64,000 nt of DNA from Phycomyces blakesleeanus NRRL 1555(-) (Eukaryota > Mucoromycota > Mucoromycetes > Mucorales > Phycomycetaceae). A program made the position numbers and the translations under genes. The stretch covers positions 130,576 to 194,575 of the forward strand of contig NW_017265161.1 in the NCBI RefSeq assembly GCF_001638985.1, read 5' to 3'. The notes below the pieces were generated by a model. It searched no databases. It was not told where the DNA came from and saw only the letters and a program-made list of their open reading frames with translations. Position 1 is the first letter of the stretch, and every line of letters begins with the position of its first letter. Below are positions 22,854 to 33,491 of the stretch, piece by piece.

Positions 22854-25700
22854 ATGTCTTCAAATTCAATCCTTGATAGTTACCAATGCAATCAATGCAA
22901 AGAGCGCCACACCAATTTAAAAAAAGCCATGAGTTATAGAGCTCAATGCTTTAAGAACCATCATAGAAGACATAATGATATCCAGACTTCGCAAACCACG
23001 CCTGTTCCTAACCAAGTCAGTGTTGTTTTGAACACTGTCTTGAACGACACTATCGAGTAAGACTACAAATCACATACATACTATTAGAAAGTGTAATTAA
23101 TTATATTGTTACCTTCATAAACAAGCAGAGAACGTGCTGATGCAATCGAAGATCAGATCATGGATATACTCAACAGCGAAGATAACGATGATGCAATTAT
23201 GAATATCTTCAGTAATGATGACAATGATGAGTCTATGGTAAGATATATATATATGTCTTATTATATAATGCTAATTATTATTTACCTTGTTAAAGTATGA
23301 TGCGAAACTTGGCAACGACATGGATATCATTGAAAACGAAACATCTCCTTTGGTTTTTGACTTCAGTCAGCCTGCACCTAACCCTGACAAAGACGATGCA
23401 AAGAACCTTGAGTTTCTCAAGATCATTAAGGATTTTGGTATCTCCTGCAATGCCCATGAAATGATAGTCAAGCATTTCAACAGCATTTTGGAAACGTCGA
23501 CTTGTATTACATACAGAGCATGTACTCCCCATCTTGGCAAAAAGCTTTTGAAGCGTTTCTCGGGTGTTGAAGAGACAGTCCATGATATCTGTCAGAGGGG
23601 ATGTATGCTCTTTACCAGTCCATCCCAGACTGAGTGCTCCAACTGTAGACAAAGCCGGTACAAAACAAGACGCGGAGAAACCAAGGGTGATGATCTGGTT
23701 GCTGCTGCCACGATGATGCAGCTTCCATTGGCGAGACAACTGGCTCTTGCGTTAGCCAACAAGAATACAAGAGCAGATATGCATTACTGCCATAATCATG
23801 AGCCAAGCTCGGATGGAAGTAAAGCCGATGTGTTTGATGGCCAGGTTTACCAGCAAGTAAAACATCTGTTTTCTGGAAAAGATGACATTGCAATTTCGTT
23901 GTCTGTTGATGGATTCACGCCACACAATGTTCCTGGTTCTGTAACGATCCTCCATGCCACCATTCTTAACCTGAATCCCATGGTCCGGTATGAGAGAAGC
24001 AGAATGCTCCAGATCGCAATGATCCCAGGTCCAGGTGCACCTGCCAATTTCTGGTCGTTCATGGAACCAACGATGAAAGAGCTCCTGGTGTTGGAGAGCG
24101 AAGGGATGGTCGTCAAGACACCAAACGAGACCATTCGTGCCAAGGTACATGTCTTAATGGTCACTGGTGACATTCCCGCCTTAGCAAAGTTGGCATGTCA
24201 TTCTGGACATATGAGCAAAGATGGTTGCCGTATCTGTCATGTTGTCGGCCAATGTCCCAAGCATGGACAATACTTCAGAACTTTGCCCAGCACCAATATC
24301 CGTACGCTGGAAAGTTTCCAGAATTTTTCCCAGGCCAGTGCATCCAGCCGCAAAGGGTTAAACGGACAATCCCCCCTGGCAACATTGAAGGTATTCTCTG
24401 GACCATTGTTTTTTGCCCTCGATGAGATGCATGGACTTTGCCATGGAATAAGCAAGCAGATCTGGGGTTTGGCTTCTGGTACCTACAGAACAGACCATTG
24501 TTTTGCTCTTTCTTCTGGTATTCAGAAGGAGATCGGTACAGCAATGTACAAAACAAGAAATACCATCCCTACATCCTTCCATGGCGATTGGAGGGATGTA
24601 TACAAGAACCCCGGGTCGTTCAAGGCTGTTGATTGGGCAGACTTTCTTCTGTTTGTCGTCCCTATGCTGGTGGCAGAGCGTATTGGAGATGCAACTGCCC
24701 GGAACGCGTTACTTGGCTTGGTTCAAGCATGTAACCTACTAATGAGCTGGGAGTTATCAGCAGAGGAACAAGCCTCTATCAAAAGGTATATTTTAGTAAA
24801 AGCTATGTGTTATTCTATTATTTATTCTAACTATTTTTCTTCAGTAAACTTGAAATATGGAACATGTACCTGGAATTGCTGCTTACAAGTGGAAAAATCA
24901 AAATCAATATTTTCACTATAAACCAGCATCTTCTTCAGCACTATCCTCTCATGATCGACGCATACGGCCCACCTCGTGCATATAGCGCCAGATCCATGGA
25001 ACGGGCAATTGGTGAATACTCAAGGGCTACCAAGAGTAATTCTGCTATAAATGTTAACGCTGGCAATATCATGCTTGGCTTAGCACAAATACGACAAGCA
25101 GAGGCCGGAGCCACTGTCATGATTACAGAAGCAAGAACAGCACAACACTTACAATATGAAGATTCCACTGCTGGTTGGCCGTTGACAGATGAGGGTGAGC
25201 GTGTTGGTGCTGGGTCTGATATTGAGTTCTGGGGGCCTTTGAGGAATAGAACGATCTGAGATAGTTTTGAAGGCATTTCTTGTCTTTCGAAACTTCTTGA
25301 AGACTTCTACGAATCAAAGGGGGAAGAGTGTAGTATGATTGAAGCAGCTATACAAACTAGCCGCAAGGCATTTGTCAATGGTTGTGTGATTGACTTTGCA
25401 CTCGACCAAAATTGTGTAAGGGAGGCACATAACATCAGATTACAGATTCAGGTTGATGAAAACTGCAACATAAATTCTGCATACTCCCTGGTTTACAAGG
25501 ATTTCTTCGGAAAAGTTGTTGTCTTCTTTGAGCACAAGCTCAACAAGAAGAGGTGGCTGCTTGCTCTTGTAGAGATTGCAGCAGTCCGTTTGGTAAATGG
25601 TATACCAGTTGTTAACAATGGGCAAATGAAGCCAAAGGTAGTTCACCTGGCAGATGTCAAAGAATTGGTTGGTTTGGTGAAGTCGGACGCGACTATAAAT

Positions 25701-25733
<33 letters not shown>

Positions 25734-25799
25734 TACATAGTGTGGCCAGAGCTTAACCGCGGCCCAAAATTGTCACTTGGTTCTCTTGCAGACCTATAA
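22854..25799 (+). pseudogene. Tnp2-type transposase of the CACTA element, one stop
   Basis: Exons 22854-23056, 23129-23237, 23296-24785 and 24845-25799. Splicing preserves the frame throughout. N-terminal C-x2-C / H-rich knuckle (YQCNQCKERH), acidic linker, then a Tnp2 core: SLSVDGFTPHNVPGS, MIPGPGAPANFW, VTGDIPALAKLACHSGH, and FALDEMHGLCHG. A second Cys cluster (CQRGCMLF...CSNCRQSRY) lies before the core. TGA at 25257-25259 interrupts the C-terminal part, and the frame then runs to 25799. The end carries a run of 11 Thr encoded by an ACA repeat. It is a separate subfamily from the CACTG transposases. Confidence 0.75.
25699..25734 (+). repeat. ACA trinucleotide repeat inside transposase
   Basis: About eleven ACA codons in frame, giving a poly-Thr run close to the C-terminus. 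Confidence 0.8.
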
Positions 25800-26139
25800 T
25801 TTGTTTTTTTTTGTAATACATTTTTTTTTTCAAATTGTCTTAACATATTTTATTTTCTCAGCAGAAAGTTTAGATATTTTCTTCTCTTTTTCTTCTGACT
25901 TTTAATAGTCATCAAATGCAATCTACATTTACTAAAAATGTAAAGTCTGTAGTTAAAGCTTACTTTTGTCTATCAGGAGATTTAATTTTAGGTAGTCAAT
26001 TTGCTTTTTGTCAACCTTTTCAAAAAACAGAGATTTTCTAGTTTCAAATTGGATTTTTAGTGATTTTTTAATTATTATAGACTGAAAACATAGTCACAAA
26101 AGCAAAAAACCGCCATTTTTTCCCATAGTATAATAAAAC

Positions 26140-26600
26140 TTGAAAAAAGAGAGAAAAGAGAAAGAAAAGAGAAAGACAAGCCAGAATGAGACAAAGAGAA
26201 AAAAAATAAAAATAAAAATACAAATAAAAATAAAAATTACAAAAGAAGTAATAAAGAAATCAAAACAAATGCTTGCCCTCAAGAGAAACTGAAAGAGTGT
26301 AATGAAATAAAACCCAAAAGCAATATTTCCATTGTATCTTACACAGAGCTTGTGTAAGAGAGCAATTTAGATTTATTCTTGAAACAATCCCTATTGTCAA
26401 TAAATATATTTTCTTTCAAAATATTAATTAGCTTCTTTGATACACTCGCACTTTTACAAATACTCACACTCACACTCACACTCACACTCAAATGTAAACA
26501 TATAATCACATTCACATACATACAAAAGACTATATTTTACAAGTACTCTTATATACAAAGAACACTATGTTGTATATATAATGTTAAATCATAATATAGA
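26140..26600. other. Low-complexity gap with a CACACT microsatellite
   Basis: A-rich segment 26140-26260 and an ACTCAC hexamer repeat at about 26460-26490. It lies between the CACTA element and the first accessory exon of CACTG-4. No gene. Confidence 0.5.
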
Positions 26601-26639
26601 TAGTTCATACTTATTTGTTTTTTTATTAATTTATAGAAA

Positions 26640-26843
26640 ATGCCTAAAGTCAATCATACACTTGCTCCCCGTCCATCAAAAGAACATGCAGATTTGATTG
26701 CTAGATTAGATGCAATGCAGCAAAGCCTGAAGGATATGGATTCAAAAGTTGGCTACATTGTCAAAGGCAACGCTGATGATTTAGAAGTTCTGGATACTCT
26801 TACTGGAACTTCTAATAATGTTCTTGAGATTGCTCCCACCTCT
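26640..26843 (+). pseudogene. First half of accessory exon 1 of CACTG-4
   Basis: ATG at 26640. The predicted coiled coil DAMQQSLKDMDSKVGYIVKG is close to TAMEESLKTMDSNIGIVIKG of the CACTG-3 copy. The exon stops at the TCT duplication where CACTG-3 begins. It resumes at 33492 in the same frame (IAPTS then APTSAPAATS). It is therefore one exon cut in two by a transposon. Confidence 0.85.
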
Positions 26844-27116
26844 CACTAGAAAAACATATGGGAATTACCATGTACAAAGTTAAATTATAACAATAGAAAA
26901 TCTGGGGTATTTTTTCATCTCAGCTTTTTTTGTGTGTTCAAGATGAAAACACTGTTTTCCGGTTTTCTATTGGCTTGGATACAACAGGCGAAAATATTAT
27001 TTATTATTATTATTATAAAGACATAACATTTCATTATAAAGACATAGTAAATTTAGTAAACGTTGTACTTGTTTCCTTTTTCTCTTAACACTTCAAAGTA
27101 AAAATAAATAAACATT

Positions 27117-30100
27117 ATGTCCACAATTCCTGAACTCTACAACGAAAAGTGCCATTGTGCTGGATGTAGTCAGAACGATCTCGGCTATAGTTTTGTTGCC
27201 AGAAGAACTGCTCAACGTCATAACAAAAGGGCAAGACTAAATGCCATAAGATGTGAAAGGGGTACAATATTTGAATTTATTTAATTGTATTGTAATCCAT
27301 GAAATAACGTGTTGTAATAGACATGTCTACCCAAAGAAATATGATGGAGGTCGATGATGAACGTAAGGTTTATTTAATTCAGATACCGTTAGATATTAAC
27401 CAAGTGTTATATTCTAAATGTAGCTATCTTAACCCATCAACCCGGAGCCCTGGAAGAATCGTACACTCAGACAAACTCACCTGTTTGGGAAGGAGCTTCA
27501 ATGTCTGACACTGAAGACGTTTCCGTTACTAATGACGCGATCAGCAATGGCGACAATGATGACAGTGGAAGCAACAGCAATGAAATCAGTGAAGACGAAA
27601 GCGAAGACGATGTTATTGAGCTCGACAACAATGAATTGAATAGTGAAGGTCAGTTAGTGTTAAAAATTTTTTAAAAAAAAAAGCGTTAATTTTTTTTTAT
27701 AATAGACCCTTTTGCCACCCCCGATATGCCCCAGAACCCAGTGCACAGGTTCATTGCTACTTTTGTGGTGATGTTCGCTTCCCGCTATGTGGTTGACAAG
27801 GGCGCCGTTGTCTTGATCGAGTTCATCAACAAGCTTTTGACAATTTACGAGCAGGATTTCCAACTGCCCTTGAGCCTTCCTGGTCTTCAGCGCATGACAG
27901 GTTTCTCAGCCATGACCAAAGGCATAAAGAAATTTGTTGTGTGTCAGGATTGTCACAAGGTGTACGAAGAAAGTGCATCTGTCCCGTCTCATTGCGATTT
28001 CGTAAAGCTTGGTGCACGCTCATCTTGCAACTGCCAATTGACGAAAACATCAGCATCGGGTGCTTTGGTGGCCAAGCGTTCATACTTGTACCAGTCCGTC
28101 GTTAATACTTTATGAATGTTTTTTCTTCGTCCAGGATTCGAGGATAAAATTAGACATTGGAATCACGAGCTGAAGATGGTGGATACGATGTGTGACATAT
28201 ACGACGGTGCCATGTGGAAGGAGCTCAAAGACAAAGATGGCGTGCAATTCACAAAGGATTCGCGTTCATTAATGTTGACTCTCAACATCGACTGGTTTCA
28301 ACCTTTCGATAACGTCACGCACTCGACTGGTGCCATATACCTGGTAGTAAACAATCTGCCTCGCAATGAAAGATACAAGCCAGAGAACACACTTCTCGTA
28401 GGATTGATGCCTGGCCCGAAGGAACCCAAATCCGAAGAGATAAACCATTATCTCCGGCCTATGGTAGATGATCTGATAAGATTGTATGAGGGACTGGCAA
28501 TCCCAACTTTCGAGTGTCCTAGTGGTGTCCGCGTCCGTGCCGCATTGATGATGGTGGCCTGTGACATCCCGGCAGCAAGAAAGACAAGTGGTTTCACCTC
28601 GCACAACAGTACATGCGCATGTTACAAGTGCAACAGACATTTCCCTCGCTTGGAAAACGGTGTCAATGTTGACTTTCGTGGGTTTGACTTCTCTCGGTGG
28701 GTGCTTCGTGACGGTGTAGAGAACAGGTTGCATGCTAAGGAGTGGGAAAGTGCTAGTACCCCCTCAGAAAGGCATCGGCTGGAGGTCGAAAATGGTGTTC
28801 GATGGTCGCAGTTGCATCGCCTTGGATACCTTGATCTAGTACGTGGAACGATCATCGATCCCATGCATAATTTATTCCTGGGAACGCCTAAAAGATTGAT
28901 GGATCGTTGGATCAAAGACGAAGACATTCAAGATGGCGATTTTGCGGCAATGCAGAAGACTGCAGAAACGATGATTGTGCCTGGTGGATACACCTCTTTG
29001 AACTCGAAAATAGGAAAGCAGTTTTCGTATATGAAGGCAGACGAGTGGAAGTCATGGGTGCTCGTATACTCGCCAGTTCTGTTGAAAGATGTTCTTGCAA
29101 AAGACAGATTCGAAAACTGGATTAACTTTGTTGATGCATGCCGCCTGTTGATCAAGCCAACGATCACGTTCGATGAAGTCAACACTGCCCATCAGTTTCT
29201 TCAAACTTTTTGCACCAGATGTGACGAGCTGTACAACGCCAAAATCCTCACCTGTAATATGCACCTACACCTCCATCTTCGAGATACAATTCGTGATTTT
29301 GGACCAGTGTACGGTTATTGGCTATTCGGGTTCGAGCGGTTTAACGGGTTGTTAAAAAATTTGAAGACAAACAGGAAGATCGGGTTTGAAGAAACATTTA
29401 TGAAGAAATTTATTGAAGATGTGCACAAAGACGATCTTGTCAACAGTTTCCTTCAGAGTACCCGCCAGACATCTGCATTTCCTCTCCTTACCAAACTCAC
29501 TTCTTCCTTTACACCCGCCACCATTCCATCCATCCGTCAACGTACCTTCCGCATACAGTCATTTGTCGAGGCTTCTGAAGATCCAAATGTACTTGTAAAA
29601 GGCAACGAACCTCTCCCTCCTTCCGCATTCCCTCTATCATTAAAATCCGCTACCACAATGAGTGACATTCACTATGTTCATCTCTTACAATACTACAAAG
29701 TTGCGTACAACAATGAACAATTAGTTCACTTTCAACAAGCGTCGGAATCACCATACTTTGTCGACAATACAATCACCCTGTTGAAATACATCAACATCCT
29801 TGGGCAGGTCTACAAGGGTAAAGGTGAATCTGGAAGTCGTGGCTCTCTTGTACAAGCAAAGTTCATTGGAAGTACTGGTGAGCATATCATCGCATACACG
29901 GGTCAAATACAGTACATTTTCACCCATTCTTTCACTCCTCCACCCACCTCTTCATCCCTTACTCCCTTGCTCCGCACCCATCGCCGCCCAACACAACTTC
30001 TTCACAATTCTCAACATACTTTTGCATTTATCAAATGGTACACACCCAAAAATGATAAATCGCGAGAGTACGAACACGTTGAAACCTGCTTTCCAACATT

Positions 30101-30233
30101 TTCTCCTGACGATTTCCAATGTGTATTGCCAGTGCATAGAATTATGTTAGAAGTAGCAACTGCTGAGCACACAACACGCAGAAAAGTAAAAAAGATGCTG
30201 GTCATTCCTTTGCCAAAAAAACAATACATTTAA
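27117..30233 (+). pseudogene. Tnp2/Plavaka-type transposase of CACTG-3, single stop
   Basis: Exons 27117-27261, 27321-27362, 27424-27648 and 27706-30233; exon phases agree with the CACTG-1 copy. N-terminal knuckle CHCAGCSQN followed by RH, an acidic exon 3 (ISEDESEDDVIELDNNE), then the core with LNIDWFQPF, ACDIPAARKTSGF, CYKCNRHF and IDPMHNLFLG. The only defect is TGA at 28113-28115 (NTL*MFF), where the CACTG-4 copy has AAG. Otherwise this is the least damaged transposase in the window. An ATG follows the stop directly, so a shortened product lacking the N-terminal third could be made, but there is no evidence for that. Confidence 0.82.
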
Positions 30234-30364
30234 AAAATAATAAAATTATAACTCCCTTTTTTAAAGGCACACAGAAAAGAATAATCATAGTGTTTGTATT
30301 TGTTGGTACGTTTATCATTGTCAGATGGAGGATGTGGAGGATGTAGAGGATAAGAAAACAAAAT

Positions 30365-31661
30365 TTATTGAAACTCATCTCTAAAAGCCCAGTGAGGGAG
30401 AAGGGACGTCAATCTAGGCGGGACTGCTAAAACAGCATCTCTACCGAAGGACCTCTTCAACATCTGACGCGAATTGAAGTCCATGCGATTACGCATAAAA
30501 TCATCAACAACTGCAAGAAAGTGATTGTACTAAATACAAATAAGTGATTAATCAAAGTTCTGTTTCATTTAAATACATAAAAAAACAAAAAAAAGCTATA
30601 TACAATAATGTAAACAAAAGAAATTACCTCATCGCTTCTCCAACTTGGACGCACTGTACGAATCGCACGGTTGCTCGAGACTCCAGGCATATCGTCTTCA
30701 GATTCGCCCTCAGACATTGCTTCTTTCTGTAAGAGTCCGTCGCAGCTCTTACCCACCTTCATATCAATTTCAGCCTTGAATGTATGGTAGGTCAGCTCGC
30801 GACGGTCAAAATGCTAGTTTATAAATGTATTAATATGAATACATTTAATTTGCAATCAAAATATACTTCTAACATACATCGGTCTCTCGACCTGCTTTTC
30901 TTGACCGAGAATTTGTCTTTTTGCGCGCTTCATAGGATTCCTTGACTCGGCGTCTCGTTCCACAAAAGTTTGTGTAGATACAATCGCTAATATCGGCCTG
31001 TCGAACACTAGTCCCAACAACCTTTGGAGCCAGGTATGCATGAAGGTCATGCATCAGCTGTCTGTTGGGTGGAAGTCTGTAATCAACATTAACATCCCAA
31101 CTGCGCTTGCTGTCGTTAGCTGCAACTAGTTCCGGCTTATTTGATTTGAAGTTGTGTTTCTTCAACTCTCCTCGGATAAGAGCCTATACTTAGTGTGAGA
31201 TATTATGTTGATGAGCTACTGTACATCTCAACACTTACTAAAACTCTAGTGCGATCCTGTTTACTAAGTTCACCAGCGTTTGCACCAGTAAGAACCACTG
31301 GACCAACAGAAGGAGCGACAGAAGGACCAACAGAAGGAGCAACAGAAGGAGCAGCAGAAAAGATACCAAAAAAAGCCTCAGAAGGTGTTGTATACCAATC
31401 CAGAGTAGAACCAACAGAAGAAGCTGCGAAAGGGACAGAAGCAGAAGCAGGTATAGTGGTAGGAGCAATAACTGCAAGAAGTTCTCCAGAGGCATCGGCA
31501 ACGCTATCAAGTATTTCCAATGAATCTTTGTTCCCCTTGATAACAATGCCAATGTTTGAATCCATGGTCTTGAGACTTTCCTCCATAGCGGTGAGCCTTC
31601 TTAAAAGCTCAGTATATTCCGGGGATGGAGCCGGGGCAATTGACTGACGATTGTTAACCAT
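30365..31661 (-). CDS. Conserved accessory protein of CACTG-3, intact
   Basis: Four exons, 31661-31239, 31183-30878, 30813-30628 and 30529-30365, all introns phase 0, giving about 358 residues with no stop. The layout is a short heptad segment (LRRLTAMEESLKTMDSNIGI), a low-complexity APSVGPSVAPSVGP linker, and a conserved part (VAANDSKRSW, then IYTNFCGTRRRVKES, basic). An acidic MSEGESEDDM motif is followed by RPSWRSDE, and the end reads LPHWAFRDEF. Exon lengths 2 and 3 (306, 186) equal those of the CACTG-4 copy. No known domain is recognised. The Cys/Arg-rich centre and the RPSWRSDE motif suggest nucleic-acid binding, but that is only inference. Confidence 0.78.
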
Positions 31662-32039
31662 GGTCTGAAAGCTATCTAATAAAATGTTATACATGAGTTG
31701 ATTGTTAATTATATTTGTTTTATATATCTATTCATTGTATATATAGAGTGTTATTAACATACAAAAGAAGTTAGGTGTTAAGCGAAAGAATAAAGTGTAG
31801 TTAATGGAAAGATGGTAAAAGTAAAAGCAAGAACCCATTTATTATATTACACTTGTTGCTGTAAATACTCAGGATTTCTTTAATACGCGTATCTCTATTA
31901 ATACTTCCTGGAATTAACGGGGTGCAAATCGGCTTTGAACATGCTTTTTTCAACTCAATCCAATATATGATTTCTGTCTTTCGGCCTTTTGGCCCTTTGG
32001 TCTTTTGTTCTTTTTGTTTTTTTTTTTTCATTTACAAGT

Positions 32040-32929
32040 TTTCTCTCTTTTCTCTCTTTCCAACATTTATTATATTCACAGATTTTCTTGGTAAGATATC
32101 TTATTCTTTAATATTATATATATATATATAACTAAAATGATAATAATTGTTTTCTATTACTACAGACACTCGTGTTTTGTTACCTTCTGATGCATCCCCT
32201 TCACAATGTCCATCCGGATTAGCTAAGGTTAGTAAATATACTTTATGCTGTCATCCTATAAAATTATCCTGACCTTTTCCTTTCTTTTGTATAGGCCATA
32301 TCGCCGAAATTACTCTCTACTATTAAACACGGTTATGAACACGGTAATATTTTATTTTATTTCAATCTATCTCTTTTTAATAAGCACATGGCTTAACATA
32401 ATTTCTATTATAGATGAACCTCCCTCTCATGAGCACATCGCGAATCAAGAACTTTCATTTCATACGAGTGTCATTGACATGGTAATTTTTTTTGTACATA
32501 TAACAATATTATTTATTTTGTATATTAATGTATATCATTTACTGAAGACAATATTAGCGTCTCCTATGTACTCTCTTGGTCTGCAAATAAATCCTTTTGC
32601 TTTGGGTAGGTAAATGAAATATTCTACCACACAGTTCACAAAAAATAATTTTTTTTCAGCATTTTTATAGCCAAATAAAGTATATTGAGTACTATGGTTC
32701 GCATTCATAACGCCTTTTATTTTTGTCTCTGATAAGCTATTATATTGCAAGCATAATTACATATATATATTCTTAATATCCACGATTTCTTGTTCAAACA
32801 GTTAACACTTTTCTAATTTCATAGAACAACCATTTACAAGCAAGCAACACACAACTGGGCTTTTCTCTGGGAGATATTGTTTGGAGAATACTTGTTTTAT
32901 CAGAACATTGGCCATTTCAAATTGTATGA
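32040..32929 (+). pseudogene. Gene U of CACTG-3: unknown micro-exon gene
   Basis: Not recognised. Exons: a ends 32090; b 32166-32227; c 32295-32343; d 32414-32481; e 32548-32605; f 32671-32750; last 32825-32929. Lengths 62, 49, 68, 58 and 80 for b to f are identical to the other copy. The spliced product reads through b to e, with TRVLLPSDASPSQCPSGLAK, SPKLLSTIKHGYEHD, ELSFHTSVIDM and GLQINPFALG. Exon f keeps its length but contains stops, and its donor is GC instead of GT, so this copy seems inactive. The last exon ends FQIV*, like IQIV* in the other copy. A 5' start exon upstream of 32040 is likely but not identified. Confidence 0.65.
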
Positions 32930-33127
32930 AGGATAGAACACTAGCCAGAATGTTCCTGAATATTAAATATAACCACTGTACTATAAACCTAAGAATATTC
33001 TTTTCTTTCTAATAAAAACAAAATAAACCAATAATTATTATAAATAAATTAAAGATCGGAGAAGTGTATGGAAGCAAACAGTATAAGAAGAAGTCTCTAA
33101 GATTGGATAAAATAAATTCAAATACAA

Positions 33128-33450
33128 CAAAACCCTGTAAAAACTGGCATATCCATAAATTAAACAATGTAAAAACTGGCATATCCGTATAATCGATCTT
33201 TCATTTATCGTTCTTTTAATCGGAAAGCGGTAGGATATATTACAACAAAATGTAATTCTGAGTTGCCGTTTTAGTGCATGTGGTAAAAACCCATATACAG
33301 AAAATGCAAACACATCCTACTATCCTGCTGTTCTGACCTTTTCCTATGTTCGAAAGTTGGTCTTACCACCTATGAGTAAGCCAGCTTCATACACTTGTAA
33401 AAACTATCTGATCACATCGTAAAACCTGGTCTTTTCACATAATTAATTAC
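33128..33450 (+). repeat. Conserved subterminal region next to gene U (copy 3)
   Basis: Homologous in reverse to 19780-20105. Contains GTAAAAACTGGCATATCC twice, 35 bases apart, and two further GTAAAAACT-like motifs nearer the element end. It ends 38 bases before the CACTG-3 terminus. Repeated short motifs near the ends are typical transposase-binding sites of CACTA elements. Confidence 0.7.
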
Positions 33451-33491
33451 AGTTTTACACATAAGAAAACCGCACCTCTTTTCCAGTGTCT

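Larger units (their letters stand above)
21251..26130 (+). mobile_element. CACTA element nested in CACTG-4
   Basis: The left end CACTACAGGAAAAAAAAGTG and the right end, reversed, TACTATGGGAAAAAATGGCG are imperfect inverted repeats. The last base of the right CACTA has changed C to T. Both sides carry the 3-bp duplication TAA (21248-21250, 26131-26133). Subterminal ATGGC/GGCGG motifs occur at both ends. It encodes a minus-strand coiled-coil gene and a plus-strand Tnp2 transposase, arranged divergently, unlike the convergent CACTG elements. Confidence 0.88.
26844..33488 (+). mobile_element. CACTG-3, complete Tnp2-type transposon with three genes
   Basis: Left end CACTAGAAAAACATATGGG and right end, reversed, CACTGGAAAAGAGGTGCGG. 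Perfect 3-bp duplication TCT at 26841-26843 and 33489-33491. 6,645 bp. It holds a transposase (+), an accessory gene (-) and gene U (+). Its insertion point is inside an exon of the accessory gene of CACTG-4, so it is younger than CACTG-4. Confidence 0.93.

Noticed and set aside
26640..26849. Stand-alone small protein of 69 residues
   Set aside because: Its apparent stop TAG lies in the CACTAG end of CACTG-3. It is the first part of a split accessory exon.
31195..31647. Plus-strand ORF with TEGATEGPTEGA repeats
   Set aside because: Antisense shadow of the APSVGPSVAPSV linker of the accessory gene.
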